From NCBI GenBank assembly GCA_020086605.1, contig JACBWW010000018.1, forward strand, positions 18,511,052-18,575,051: DNA of 64,000 nt, in the 5' to 3' direction. Below are positions 43,695 through 57,500 of this stretch, piece after piece. The stretch's first letter is position 1, and each line of letters starts with the position of its first letter. This stretch comes from Lanius collurio (taxonomy: Eukaryota > Chordata > Aves > Passeriformes > Laniidae). The notes beneath the pieces are model-generated. The model was not told where the DNA came from. It did no database searches and was given only the letters and a program-made list of their open reading frames with translations. The translations under genes and the position numbers were made by a program.

Positions 43695-43715
43695 TTGTTG
43701 TTGTTGTTGTTGTTG
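43695..43715 (+). repeat. TTG microsatellite, seven copies
   Basis: Seven perfect TTG units. A shorter, impure GTT run lies near 44438-44452. Confidence 0.95.
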
Positions 43716-46379
43716 TTATACATGTAGCTGACCTTGAAATTAGAGAGGTTTTGCCTAATGTGAACAAGGAAATCTTAGTCGTGCTGCATATACAGGAGGG
43801 CAGGATTTTATTCTCTTTGCAATTATGAACCCCACAGCCTCTCTCACCACTGCAATCACCATATACATCCACTCATCCCCCAAATATTTTCAGAAGAATT
43901 AATTAAAAATAAGAAAGCCACAGAGTGTTGTAATGAAGATTTCAGAGCATGAAGCATGGTTGCCTCTCAGGCAAATGGGAAGTTCTGAATACTCTTCATT
44001 GTGCTGTCTGTATATATTAGGCCACATCAGCTGGAAACTGAAAATCCAGAAAGGAGTCCTGTCCCATAGGATGCTGAAGATGTTGAACTCCTGTTATTTT
44101 TAGATGTTGTCTATTGAATAGCCACTTGCAGGCTCATAGGTGACTCTTTGCTCACCTATGGACAATGAAAAAATAGAGCCTCCAGACTGCAAACATTTTT
44201 TTCTGGCACTGGGATCAGTAGTGTGAGCTGGCAGTGGTCATTGCCTTGCAGAATTTTGGGCCCAGATTTTGTTCTTTTGCATGGGAGGGCACCTAAATAA
44301 TACATGAGAAATGAGGCAAAAATAATCTATTTAGACGTTCCCAATGACCCCAGAAGTTTCTATGAAGTATTTTCATGTAGTCTGGATTATGGTATATGTG
44401 ACTGAAGTGGTTGGTTTGGGATGGTTTCATTTGTTTTTTGTTGTTGTTGTTTTAAAGGACCCCCCTTAGAATTGCTCTGGCACAGTTCCTTGTTTGTGTG
44501 ATGGCTTCCTGGGAGAGAGGGACAACTGATGAGGTGGCTGGATTGTTTTTCCATAGAATTGCAAATATGTCAAAGTTCAAATTATTAACTGTCTCATCAG
44601 AATTAGTTTGCTGCTTAATATATGTGCACCTACACATCTGCTTCACATCCTGACAATCTCACCTGTGCTGACAGGTACAGCATATATTAACCAGAATAAA
44701 GCATATATTTATTTCACTCTATTTTCTGCTTACTGCAAATGCATGCAGTACACAGTATAATTTTGGTTCACACTTTTCCCCAGTAGAAAAATATATTGGG
44801 GCACTTAATTTAGTGTGGTAAACTTCAGTTGCTAAATTTTAGATGTTGCTATGCGTTCAGATGTGTTTATGATAGCTTTGCATTATCAAAACAACTGGAG
44901 CACAGCCGTGAGTCTGGATGTGTATATGTGAGAGAGAATTCAGAGCAACAATATTAAAAGTCTGGGGTGAAAATGATCTTTTCATCAGGCTGTTGAGAAA
45001 ATATGTTTGTTCAGAAAGTAGACCTGTCTCCTCTTTCTAAAAATTGTTACTGTTTTTTGACATCTGTGTGCTGGATATCACTTTCAGGCAGTTTAAGATA
45101 TGAATAATATTAAATGCTTATACTGTAGGGGAAAAACTCAGTAAGCTCAAAGAAAATTTATCGTTATCTAATGTTTATCAGCATTCCATATGATTTCACT
45201 ATTTATACTAATCTGGGAAGCAGAATCACAAAATGATAGTTTTGTATTATTCTCAGTGGTGTCTTTTGACAGAAAAATAATATGATGACATTTAAATAAG
45301 GCATATTAATTAGTAAAGTAGGCTTTCAAATGAGAAATTCAGAGGTAAACCTCTGTGGAGAAGATGGTAGGTAACGAGCCTCAGTCTTTATCCACCTTTT
45401 CCTGTCTATCTGCTTCACCATCTCTCTTTCCAACTTGAAAATGCTCCATGGATGTATTATGGAGAAATAGCATTTACTTCCAGACAGTGGGACAGAGAGA
45501 GGGAAGCTGCAAGGAGGAGAAGGGAATGAGCTTGCACTGTGAATTGTTCACAGTATAACTGCCAATAATTAGGACAATATCTGTGGCCCTGAGGAGACAT
45601 GCAGGAGATTGGCAATTCTAATTCTACAGCAGCTTCTCATGTCTGAGAAGTCAGGAGGCAAAGGGCTGGGGAGGAATGAAGGAGAGCTCTAGGTGGAACC
45701 AAGGGGTTTAGTTGTGCTTGTACAGTAAACCAAGCAGCAGAGATCTCCAGGGAGCAGGCCAGGAAGGGATGGAGCATTGTGGTGAAGCTGGCATGCAGGG
45801 TTTGGGGTGGTGAGCCAGGGAGCAGGGCTTGGAGAGAGACAATGGAGCTTGAGGTACAGTGTTTGCCCTGTGACACAAAGTGATGTTCAGCTATTTGACC
45901 CTTTTAGTGCCGTGTCTGATGCTGGAGTGGTGAATTCAGATTGTTTCTTTATCTTGTACTTTTGAATACATAGAAGAGGAATAATTAACAGTACAAACTA
46001 ATCTACTGGCAAAAAGACAGGCTTCAGACCTGGATGAGAAAGTATGGCACAGGCTGAAAAACAGGAAGAGACATGTCAGGATGGCAGAAGAGAAGCCAAA
46101 AGAGAAGTCTCTCCTGGAGAGACTGAGACAGGCTGGATAAGTGCAAAAAACGTATAAAAAACATTCAGTAGCCCAAACTCCTCATCCCTTGAGAAACAGA
46201 AGGCAAAAAATAAATGATGGTGAATAATTGTTGAGCGAACAATAGTTTCTAAACATAGTGTATGACAAAGCAAATCACTACTGATAACAGGATCAGTGCT
46301 ATCACTGCACTGGACAGCTCAGCCTGAACTGTGGCCTTTGCTGTTGGAGGTCACTTCTCCTGACCTGATGGATTATTTT

Positions 46380-46404
46380 ATCTGGTAGACGTCATCTACC
46401 AGAT
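46380..46404. repeat. perfect 10-bp inverted repeat
   Basis: ATCTGGTAGA (46380-46389), loop CGTCA, then TCTACCAGAT (46395-46404). The loop with its neighbours contains GACGTCA, which includes a CRE half-site (ACGTCA). Confidence 0.95.
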
Positions 46405-49400
46405 CTGGCATAGATTGCTTTTTTGGTTGGTTGGTTGGTTTGTAGGTTTTATTAATGAACAGTATCTCTCTGGATCTATATCTCACAGGAATACTGTGGG
46501 TTTTAATTTGTGACTGTAGTGATTAATGAGACCATCAGATGAAAAATTTACTAATTCATTTTTATCAAACCAAAGCCTTATGGTTTTGTATTTTGTATTG
46601 TTTGGAAGCCAGGCTGTTATTTTATTACCTGGGCCTGACTGTCCACTGCTGTGAGTAAGCATAACTCTGTTACTTCTGGGATCTGGTGATATAACTCCAA
46701 AACTCTGGTGTAAAATCATGGTACGTGTGAGTTCAGAGCATTAGAGAATAATTTAATTGCATGAACTTAGTTAAAGTGGCCCCAGAAGGCACAGGAATAG
46801 TTGCAATGTAAATGTCTGATTTTAAACTGTCAGTTACTGGCATTTTTTATAAAAGAGTGGTGAAAATGTGCTTTATCATCCAAAACTGCAATTCAGGAAT
46901 ACCACAAAGGAGCACAGAAGGAAAGTTACCGTTGCTTGACCAAAAATATGCATTGTTAGGAAAGGTTGAAATTTGGAAAGTATTGCAGCATTTCCAATGT
47001 CTCTTCTAAAGTGCGTGGTAAGGTTCACTTTGAGTAAGTAATTAGAGAGGAAATGTCTTGTGGTTTAAAACAGAAGTGCTTGACAGAAGATGGGAATTTT
47101 AAAGCACTTTACTAAAAGCTTCCAATTTATACTTTTAGTCCTATTTTCAAAGTATTTAACTTGAGTTTTATTGTACATCCACAGGCTCTAAGTTTCAAAG
47201 AGAGATGCTTTTGAACATTCCATCACTTATTGCTGAATTGTTACATATTTGCTGTATGATGTCAGACAAGTCCATTAAACACTTCAGGGCTTGTTTCTTC
47301 CCCTATATAAGCTGGGAATTAGTAGTATTTACCTTATAAGACTATAGATGTTTCTGTTATTCTTTGTGTAATGTTTTGAGTATCCATGTTGTTCAAGGCC
47401 TAGTTACTTAGATATGCAAATTACTGCAGCCCACAGCCCTGTGAGACCCCCCAGTTCATCTTGTTTTTCTGTTGTAGTTATAAGGTCAAGTTGAAATGAT
47501 CCCCATGATTATAAGAGCTTGCATGAAAAACTTTCCTGGAGAGCAACATCTGTTATCTGTTGGTAATAGTGATTCAAAGGAGCTCTTTGGGAAGAGAATT
47601 CAGTCTGTCTCACATGAACAGGATGACTCAGTAATTCACATTGGGAAAGAGAAACATTCTCCAGGCCTCACAAATGTGATTCTGGAGACTCATTACGTGC
47701 ATTATTGTGTGCCTTTGTGAAGCTCCTGACACAGCGCAATGTGAATGGTTTCTGGCAGCCATGGCCCTGTCTTCCAGCAGCAGGAGTGATCCTAAACCCT
47801 CTGCAGTGCCAGGGCTGCACACAGACCCCCCTTCCTCGGCCATTCCTCAGGGGCAGTGCATGGGGCTCTCATTTCTCACAGCTGGGTGGAACAGCAAAGG
47901 ACAATATAAACTGTTCTGTACCTGACAGGACCCTGCCACGCACCTCCCCATTTACTGGTGAGTAATTAGCAGCTGTGGCTATAGCTTGGGTTCACTTCTT
48001 CAGAGAAATTACATTCCTCTGATGGCCTCTGGACGTGCACATCAAATTTCACGAGGATTTAATTTTATTTACCATATTACCTAAAATTTGAGTCAAATTC
48101 AGCCCCCAGCCATACAACTGCCCTTGCTGCTTGAGGCCTTCACATGAAAGCAGCCTCATATTTTCACCTGATCGGTGAGCAGGCACCCTGCCAGCACGTG
48201 GTGGGAGGTGGTGGCTGGCACTGCACACCTGACCTCCAAGTGCCTGCTTTCACAGAGGCTTCTGAGCAAACATTGCCCTGGACAAATGAAGGTACTCGTA
48301 GATGCCTTGGTTTTTTATGTAAAAAGCTCAGGACCTGAAATATTTACGGCTTAAATGACTGCAATTCCTATTGATTTCAATGGGTGTTTTATTCAATTAG
48401 GGACTGCAGAATTTACATCATTGCAAATATTATTGATGCTTATAAAGCTTTTGGGGATCTTTCAGGCTTTTAGTCCACAAAGTGACTGCATTGTGAAAGT
48501 CTTGCTCGAGGCTAAGAGGAGTATTTATATCCATCTCATTTTTCATTTACTTATTTCTGAGTCTCTCTGTGCTATTCCTTTGGGTATGCTCATGTAAAAT
48601 CTGCAATTTAGCAAAGAGGGGGAAAGCAGAGTTGTCTCAGTACAGCAAGATTCAAGTTTCACTCATTAAATGTGCACCTTTCTTATTTTCTTGCCTAAAA
48701 TGTAAAAGTGAATCTGATTAATTTTAATCTCATAAAATGTCGAAATTAAGGCACAGTAAATTTAGGATGAATATTGAGGAAAATTAACAGTTTCCCAGGG
48801 GTGACCATGAATACGGTGACTGGAATTTAAAACTATGCAGATTGGAGCACCAGAAATTCTGACAAAAAGAACTAACTCAAACTGGTGAGAAAGGTCAGGG
48901 TGGGCTTGAAAGAATTTTTACCTTTCTAATCTGTGTGTGCTATAAAACCAATGTTGGAGTTACTATGTGAGTAGCACAAGCAGGCTCTGTGTGTCTTAAT
49001 TATGGCCTCTCAGCTTCTGACTACTGTAGGAATATGGATAGGATAGAAATCCTTATGCTGGCTCTGTGTTAGGCCTGGAATAAAAGGGGTACAGCTTCTT
49101 CTCCTTTTCATTCAGTGCTTTGGGAAAAAGTGGTGAGTAAACCACTTCACACAGGCAGTGTGTAATTGCATTTCATACTTCTTTTTACCCAGAAACAGCA
49201 ATGAAACATCTAGAAATATATATATCTGTATGTAAGTAAACAAAAACAAATGATGGAACAAGCAGTTTTAGGACATGTATAGTAGAAACCTGATTGCATT
49301 TCAGACAATATATTCTTACTACAGATCTTCCTAGAAAAATCTGCAGAAAGAGCTGGGAAAACTAACACATATATAACATGCATAGTTTTAGGTCTGTTTT

Positions 49401-51795
49401 AGCAAAATTGGAGAAATGTATGTGTGGCATAATTGATACACTTCCCAGGTAGAACACTGACTTTATTCAGTTCTGTCGTGATAGCTGAAGTGAAATTGGA
49501 CATAAAAATAAGGGTAGCCTCCTTATAGAAGGCATTTTTTTTTGCAGCAGACAACACAATAAATGTTATCTGTCAAGGAAAGAAGCAGGCTATTTAAATT
49601 CAGGCAGCATAACTTCTTCAGTTGGAAGAGCTATTTTTAACTTCAGATGTAGCTTAATTTAGAAACTGAGCAGTTGAAGTCCCTATTTTTTTTTCCCCCA
49701 CTTCTCCGACTGGTGATTTTTTATAATGATTGTAGATACCCTTGTGTGAAGATGCTGAATAGAATAAGAAATACATTATCCTGAGCTTCAAGGTCATGAA
49801 AATGCACATCTAAACAAAGCAGCTTTGTGGCAGTATTGGCATACACATGTAAACACAGAGATCAGATGAGATTGATGCACAGTTTTCTAAGCATAAGGGC
49901 CACTTTGGCAATTTTCCAGGAGGTTGCATAGAATTTTCATATCCATTTATGCAAGATCTTACCCAGATCTGTATTATTTTGTGTAGGAAGTGCTGTAATT
50001 GCATATAGTCCTATACAATGTGTGATAAAGAGAGTGTAAATTCCAGTGGTTTCTAAGGCAGAAATATTTATGAGAAATCTGGCAGTGATTTCCTGCATTG
50101 ATTTTTCTGAGCCAGCTTCTTGTATTTGGCTTTGTTTGCAAGTTAATCACAAGAATTGAGAAGCTCATTTTGTTATAGAAGATATTCAGAATTAAGAATT
50201 GCAGATTTGACTCTATTAAGTGATTACAGGCTTTTTAATGTATTCAGATTCAGAATATGAAAAAATCCTCTCACAAATGGAAGTACTTCCAAGATGGCTT
50301 GTTGCAAACACTCTTCTTGCATAATTGCATACTCTGTGTCACCCAGCATTCATCTGGTGAATTGCAGTAGCATTTCAGCATAAAGCTCAATTCAAGCTGG
50401 ATTTTACAGTTTACCTGTTCAAGCTCAGCCAGAAGCATTCTGAAAGCTCTTCCAGTTGCATAACAATAAGAAGGAGTGGAGAAACATGTGCCATTGCGAC
50501 AGAAATAATGGGGTTATTAATAAGCTGAATTTGACATGGGAAAGTTGGCTCTATTTCTAAACATAGTGACACCTTCACCATTAACTCCTGAGCAAACACA
50601 ACTTCATAGAGTTCCTGAAATTTTGCTTGAAGGGTTGAGCATTTGTGCACGTACAGAAAAGAGAACTTTGTCTGTAGTCACCTGAAATTCTGCAATTATA
50701 TGCGAAAGCTTCTGCTGCCATTTATTCTTTAACTTATGACAGCTAAAATTAGAGGCTTTCATTCCATTGTTTTTATACACCAGGTAGTGTGATGCAATGT
50801 AGAAAGAATATCATAAAACAAGTTAGAAATTTAGAGTTACAAGCATTAATGTTCAATGGAGGCTAAAAGGAAATATAATTTAGAGGCTGGACTACTTCTG
50901 AATTGTCCCCTTTGGATGGGATTCTTTCATCTTCCTCTGAAACATTTGCTTTTGAAGAATGCTCCTTTCCCTGGCTATGTTCTGTGTGGAGGCAATATGG
51001 GAGTGAGCACAGAAGCTGTTAGAGCCATTAGATTCTACTGGGGGGTTTCCTTAATTCTCTGCTGGCCATGCAAACCTGAATTAAGGCTGAATTTGGTCTC
51101 TGGGAGGCATTTCAGTAGTGTTATCAGACCAGGAAATTCAGACTGTGACGCACAGTTTGGATTGGGAATGTGATTTCACAGCCCTTTCTTAAAGAGGCTT
51201 TTCTTTATAGTAAAGCAGATATATTGCAGCAGTATTTGATGAAGTGTTTCAGCTTTCAAAAGAGAATGTGTTTTTCTCATCAAAGACTTGATCTGAAGCT
51301 TGTAGCAAAAGAAGCATTCAGCATATACACTTTCTTGTTTTAGGTATGTTGGTATGCTGTCAAGAGGCAGAATTCAGTTTGCCTGTTAAAGAGGTTTTTA
51401 AAAAAGACTCAAATCCATCCAAGAGGAGCAGTGGGGGGCTGTTAAGAAAAAGCTGGAATCTTACAGAATTGAGGGCAATATTTTTGGTCTTACAGAAACA
51501 CAAGGTATGCTCAAAATAAAATTCTGAATGGCTTTATAAAATTTAATTAGCTTGAAAATAAAACTGTCCATTTGTGTCTGCTTGTTTTCATTCAGTTTGT
51601 AGTATAGAAGAAAACAACTGGTATGAGACCAAATAGCAATTCTGTTTTCAGGCATTAAGTCTCTTAAATAGCAAGTTTCTTTGAAGAAATATGGTAACAC
51701 ACAGATGATGAGGCTTTGGTAAGGCTGGACTTGAAGCCTTGAGTTTCAAGTAAAGCTCAGATTTGTCACAGAGCAGCACCAAAGTACTCAGTGAC

Positions 51796-52108
51796 ATAAA
51801 AGGAGGTTGCAGCAAGGTGGGTGCTGGTCTCATCTCCCAAATAATAAGTGATAATAAAAGAGGAAATGGCCTCAAGTTGCACCAGGGGAGGTTTAAACTG
51901 GATATTAGGAGGAGTTTCTTCATGGAAAGGATTGTCAAGCCCTGGCACAGCTACCCAGGCCAGTGGATGTGCCACCACTCCAGAGGCATTTAGAAGATGA
52001 GTTGATGTGGCATCTGGGGGCACGGTTTAGTGGTGGACTTGGCAATGGTAAGTTAAAGGTTGGACTCAATGATCTTAGAGGTCTTTTCCAACCTAAATGA
52101 TTATAATT
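51796..52108 (+). mobile_element. CR1 LINE, truncated 3' end
   Basis: The element reads AAAAGGAGGTTGCAGCAAGG, GGTGCTGGTCTCATCTCCCA, GGCCTCAAGTTGCACCAGGG, GGATATTAGGAGGAGTTTCT, GGTTTAGTGGTGGACTTGGC and GTTGGACTCAATGATCTTAG, and ends with TTCCAACCTAAATGATTATA. This is the standard 3' region of a bird CR1 in sense orientation. It starts in the distal part of the element, so it is heavily 5'-truncated. It is well preserved compared with the other copies. Confidence 0.93.
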
Positions 52109-54305
52109 ATTTTTATTTAGTAGTTTTCATCCACAGATCTCTATGTGTTTTATAATGAAGGTCAATCACGTGCATGAAGTACTGACTCTTTCTTAAGCAT
52201 TTTATCATAATTTTTCTGTACAAAAAGTTTAATCCATCTCTTCTATGTCACTTGTTACAGGAAAATGTATCAATGTGTTTTATGCCCACAAATGCAGGGA
52301 GGACAAGCACTAGATTGGAGTTTTTATTAATAGTGTGCTATATTCTCAGACATGGGAAATTATTTTATCAAAGTCTGACAAATTACAAGAAGCAAGTAAA
52401 TTGATATTCAGGTGAAGTACAGGAGACCAACAGTCACTGTATATCTATAAAAAAGCAGTGTGCTATTCCCATTTAAGGATTTCCACAAATCAGGATGAAA
52501 GCAGTTCACAAACACGTGTAGGCATCATCATCCCATGCTCTTTCATCTTGAAGGAGATGGTCACAGACGAGGAACTAAAAATAGTCAAATTTAAGAGCAC
52601 ATGCTCCCGAGAGGGGATCAAAGACTGAGATGCTGTTTAGGCATGCAAGCAACCCAAAGTATCAGAGCAGGAAGAGTGTGGTTGAACCAGTTACTGCTCT
52701 GATAAAAATCTGCTACTTTAGCTTCAGCCAAATTTGATAGTAACAGAAATGGGATGCAGAGGCACGGGGAAGGAGACATGTAAGGCAATTCCTTTTGCCT
52801 AACCTTGCATGCCTAACACAGGTGCCTAAATGAGGAAGGCAATTTTTCCTGGACTACTGAGAGATTAAATACAGAGGATGTTATTTCAGAAAGTAATTCA
52901 GAGTTCACAGGTACGACTTCTGCTCTGAAGCAGCTCTGGAGGAGCTGGACACCCTTCATTGATTTTGTAGGAGACTTGGGTAAAGTGCCTGCCCTAAGCC
53001 CCTGGGTTGGTGTTAAACACAGCCCAAGATTGATAATATTCTTTCCTTGGGAAACTTCCCTTTCCCCCTGGATTCTCTTTCTGACACATGAATCTCATGT
53101 GTGGAGGCTGAATTGTTTGTCTGAAGGACAGAGCCAATCCTAAGTCTGTGCATTGCACTTTTAACCAAGTCAGAGACTCCTCTATGTTCCTACCTAGAGA
53201 TGGGAGGTTATTTCTCCAATCAAGGTAAAATTTCATAAAAGTCCCTAGCAAAACATAACTTGTGTTGTTTAGTTCAATGAGATCTCCAAAGAACAGAGCA
53301 AGGTTCATAACCAAACGAAGAGCAATAGTTTTTGTGTCTTATCTGATTTAATGAGAAAACATTATTTACTTGGAAGATATGTAAAATTTGGCTTTTCATT
53401 AAAACTGATTTTTTAAACTCAAAAAATATTTTTTTTTTTAAATTTATGATTAAAAATACAGTTTTCATTTTAATTGCTGAAAATTTTGCATCCAGGACCT
53501 AGCTTCAGAAGTTCTTTGCAGCTGACTTGCAGCACTATTAACACTTCTCATGTTTCTCTGTTGCACTTGTCTTGTTTAATACCAGACAAGGAGCAGTGTG
53601 GGTGACAGCTCTATACCAACAAATCCTAACAGACAGATGCTTGATTTGATCCTGATACTCACTGTATGTTTTACTTAGTGCTGCAACCAGGAATTGAAAA
53701 TATAAGTACCAGCTTTGTTCTGTATATATGGCCATAAGAAAGCCTGATCTGCTGTAACATAATAGGAAGCTATTTTTAGACCAAATGAAGCAGGGGAACA
53801 ATGACAATAATATGTTTTATGGTACAAGAAAGCTGACATTGGCTGACATTCATCACCAGATCTTGCATCAGCATTCACCATCCCTAAATAAAGCAGTAAG
53901 AAGAAACTTCCTCCTCCTATTAAGTGGCCCTTTATACAGAGGAGATGAAATTTAGCTGATAATGTCACCAGGAAGTGTGTGCAATATTTAAAATCCGGTT
54001 GGCAGTGTAAATACTCATTCGTTGAGGCAGCTGTGGCAGGGGCACCTCCTGTGGCTGAGTGCTGGGTCGAGAGGCAAGGGGGAATCCCAGAGCCAGGGAA
54101 ACCCAAGGAAGAGCAGAGAGCTCTGGCAGCTCTCATGAGCAACCTTGGGCGATTGCAGCTGTGCTGGGGAGCACAAGTGACCAGGAATGCTGTGGGCAGG
54201 GATAAGGAGGGCAGTTTGCACAGCAGGGCTCCAGCCCAGGGACTGCTCTGGGTCTCACACCACGGTGGGCACTTGCCCCACAGCTGAAACCACTGCTCCT
54301 GCCTT
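52109..54305. other. intergenic, nothing recognised
   Basis: AT-rich unique-looking DNA followed by a GC-richer block at about 54010-54300. A long minus-strand open frame (53675-54376) crosses that block but resembles no known family and is cysteine/leucine-rich in the manner of antisense chance frames. Confidence 0.6.
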
Positions 54306-54560
54306 ATGAAGTTCAACAGGAACAAGTGTATGCTCTTGCACCTTGGAAAATATAATCCAGGGTGAGCTTCCTCCATTTAGATTCCAGCTAATGATATCCC
54401 TCAGGAAGTTGTTCTTGAATTTGGAAGTGAAGGTGGTGAACACCAGAACTGTGATCTGGCTAAAGTTCTATTCCAAAGAAAGTGGCAGGGCTGGAGAGAT
54501 GTTGCTAGTGATGTTTCTCTGGGATTAGTCTTGGGACCTGGTCTGTTTAATATATTTACC
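54306..54560 (+). mobile_element. old, rearranged LINE (CR1-type) reverse-transcriptase remnants
   Basis: Two peptide motifs of CR1-type reverse transcriptase are readable. MKFNRNKCMLLHLGKYNPG begins at 54306. LGLVLGPGLFNIFT, like the family's GSVLGPVLFNIFI, lies at 54519-54560. Both are in sense and in the same frame, but a stop codon follows the first. In intact elements the LFNIF motif comes before the MKFN motif, so the order is inverted here. This implies two fragments or a rearranged copy. It is non-functional. Confidence 0.45.
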
Positions 54561-57500
54561 AGTGTGGTGAGGTGAAATTCCTAGGTCAGACAAGTTGGGA
54601 GGCATTGCCAATGTTGAGGAAGACTGGGTTGATGTTTGAAAAGGATTAAGGTAAATTTTTTACCAGCTTGCTGGTGATGTCATATAATTAAGTCTCACAC
54701 TGTACAAACCAGACACATTGGCTTCAATAATAACCTCATCTACAACCTGGGGCTTTGTGAACTGGGTGTAGCAGAGGTGGAAACAAACCTGAGTGCACTT
54801 AGGAGTGGAAGGATGAGTGTGATAAAACATTGGAGTACAATTGGGGTAGAAAAGATAATGCAGTCCTGGAAGGTGAGAGTTTTTTAACAATTTGGAGGAA
54901 ATATTGGTGTTACTTTACAAGGAGTGTTAACTTCTCTAGAGTATTTCTACAGTTGTGTGTAGCTATTTTCAGAAAAAATAGCTTAAACTGTGAGAGCTGT
55001 AAAGAAGAGCTACAAGATGAGCAAGGGAATGGAACTTCCTCTCTTGAAGGGAAATCAGAAATGCCTCCTGTACCCAACCAAATGGAGGTTTCTAGGGTGA
55101 TGAATCATTTAATACACTGGGAGCAAATACTGGTGAGTGGAAAGGTTTAGTGTCAGTGATCATGTAGCCTCTCTGCTGAGATCACTAACAAAGCTGCCAC
55201 TCGTTGCCTGTTCAGTAGCTTTCTTTGTGATGTGGGTAGTGGACTGGTGTTAATTCCAAAAGTCCACAAAACTTTTGCATGTGACACTGACAAGAGGATG
55301 GCCAGTAAGGCTGTGTTTTTATTAGTCCTGCAAAAAGCACTCAGCAGCCTCAAAAAACAAACACCATTTTCCAAATCTTGACTGCAGATTACTTACAAGA
55401 GAAAGAGATATCTTTAACTGAGATGAACTTGCTCCTGTTTGGGCTGTTTGGGCTGGGCTGTGGTGGTGTCAGCCCCTTAGCCCTGCCTAAGGAGCCAGCT
55501 CGCTGTGCTGAGCTCTGGGTTTGACTTGGGAGAGCTCTGTGAGTGCGGAGTGTGCTGACATCACGCTCCCGAGGGTGTCAGTTATTAGCTGCTAAGAATA
55601 GTTACAGGCAAACACAGAATAGAAAAATCAAATGTCTGCTTAAAACACCAGTGAATGGGAAGGCAAAGAGCTTGAGCTCAGCTGAGGGGCTTTCTGTTTA
55701 AATGCAAGAGCAACAAGGTTGGGCATCACCCTGGTGCATGTGATGCTTTAGGATTTGGGAGCTGAGAGAGCCCACAGAGACAAGTTCATCCCTGGTGCAA
55801 TTCCAGAACTGTCATGGTAAGTGAGATTTTTGTGTTTATTTCCCTCTGTCTAGGCTATCTGATCTGAGTGATTTGTGTTTTACAGTCCTTAATGTAACGA
55901 TGGGATTCACAGCACGAGAGCCATGTCAACATTGCTGCCAGTATAAGTACAGTTCTATTAAAAATAAAACAAAACACAAAGCAATACTAATTTTGCAAAA
56001 TGAAGTGTTCAAGGTTAAGAAATAATGTACAGTAAAAACTACATGTGGGCGTAGGTGGTGCCTCCAGTCTCCAAGTTCAGGAAAGTATCCTGCTCATCCT
56101 GTGTTTTGGGGCTATTTGGCATAAATGTTACAACCTTTAGGCCTTGATTACAGATTTATGTAAGACAGCCTTGAAGACAGAGGTCACATTTTCAGGTTTT
56201 AACTTATTTCCAGTTTTGTAATGCAGACTTCTGTTTAATGTTTCTGTGATATTAATTAGGTGTTTCAGATATTAAACTGTTCCAAATTAAAGCTGATCTA
56301 ATTTAATAAAAACCCACATATAAATACAGAAGCAATATAAGATGAAAGTTAAGATTAACACAGGACTGGGTGTCTCACAGCCTTTGAAAATCTCATCTTG
56401 GCTTTTTTACACTAATTAGGCCATGAACAGAAATGTTCAACTAGGTTTATCAGTGCTCTTAGGAGATCCTATGAGACACACCTAACAATGTTTTTACACT
56501 TCTTAACTTACTGTATAAAGGCAGGCAGGGGTAGAAATATAAAGCTGTGACTCTTCCAGACAAACACCAAGTTACAAATCGGCCTGAAGGTCCCTTGGCC
56601 ACAGTATAATCTTTGTCTCACCGCTTCGTACTTGCCCACAACAGCTTCATGGTGATTCAAAACCATCAGAAATCACTTGTAGCTATCGCTGGTCCCCTTA
56701 GCAGGGAGAACAACCTGTTCTCCCTCTGAATTTGGCACCCTGGCTCCAGACTCCCTGGTTTGCAGCCAGTGCACAGCAAAACCCACCAGTCTGCTGATCC
56801 TACAGAGCCTGACTCACGTCTCTGCCAGCCCCTTGCAGGAGCCTTCCCCAGAGGGAACGAGGATCTTGATGGATGTGCTGCTGCAGGATGTCAGAGTGTG
56901 CTAATGAAGCAACAGATCCATTGCAGTACTCAGCCATTCTGCAAGATCCAATTACAGGAACTTTGTGAAGTACAACACAGTTTGATTTTACCCTGTGCTT
57001 ATCCTGTAAAAGATGATGTCTCTAAAATATATTCCCATCTTATCATTATTTCAGTGTGCTGATTCATCTATGTTCAAAATTGTTTAGAACCAGGATTTGA
57101 TTCTGCCCTATTGCTTATCAGTTTTTTGTAAATCTGTTTGATAATTGTTATGGATAAAGATGAAGAATCCCTGGGTATTCTGCTTGCAGGGTGTGACATG
57201 TAAAGTAGAAGTTTTTCTTGCAGATCAGAAGGCAGGACTGACATAGGAATTATTGTCTAAAATTACATTGTCTCTGTTATGTAGGAATTCAGACAGTGAT
57301 TGTGATAGTCCCTTTTGTCCTTTAAAAATGAGCATTTATGACTCAAAAGGTGCTACACTGTCAGTCAGAAATTTTTTCCATTATACTGAATCTTACTTTT
57401 AATGGTGTAATATCCTGTTCTTTTGGGTGCAAGTGTGGTGTTTTGAATGCAAACTGATTTATAGTCATTTTCTTCAGTCCGCAAAACAAGCACCAAAAAA

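Larger units (their letters stand above)
34151..51795. other. gene-free AT-rich stretch right of ACTL6A
   Basis: About 17.6 kb without a recognisable coding exon, CpG island or RNA gene. It contains small simple repeats: AT at about 38575-38591, TTG at 43695-43715 and TTGG at 46423-46440. It also holds a perfect short hairpin at 46380-46404 and one splice-bordered open block at 39194-39341 of unknown meaning. In human the next gene on this side is GNB4, whose conserved WD-repeat exons were looked for and not seen. Confidence 0.7.

Noticed and set aside
53675..54376. 233-codon open frame on the minus strand
   Set aside because: The composition is cysteine/leucine/serine-rich as in antisense chance frames. 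It runs antisense into a LINE remnant, and no family motif is visible.
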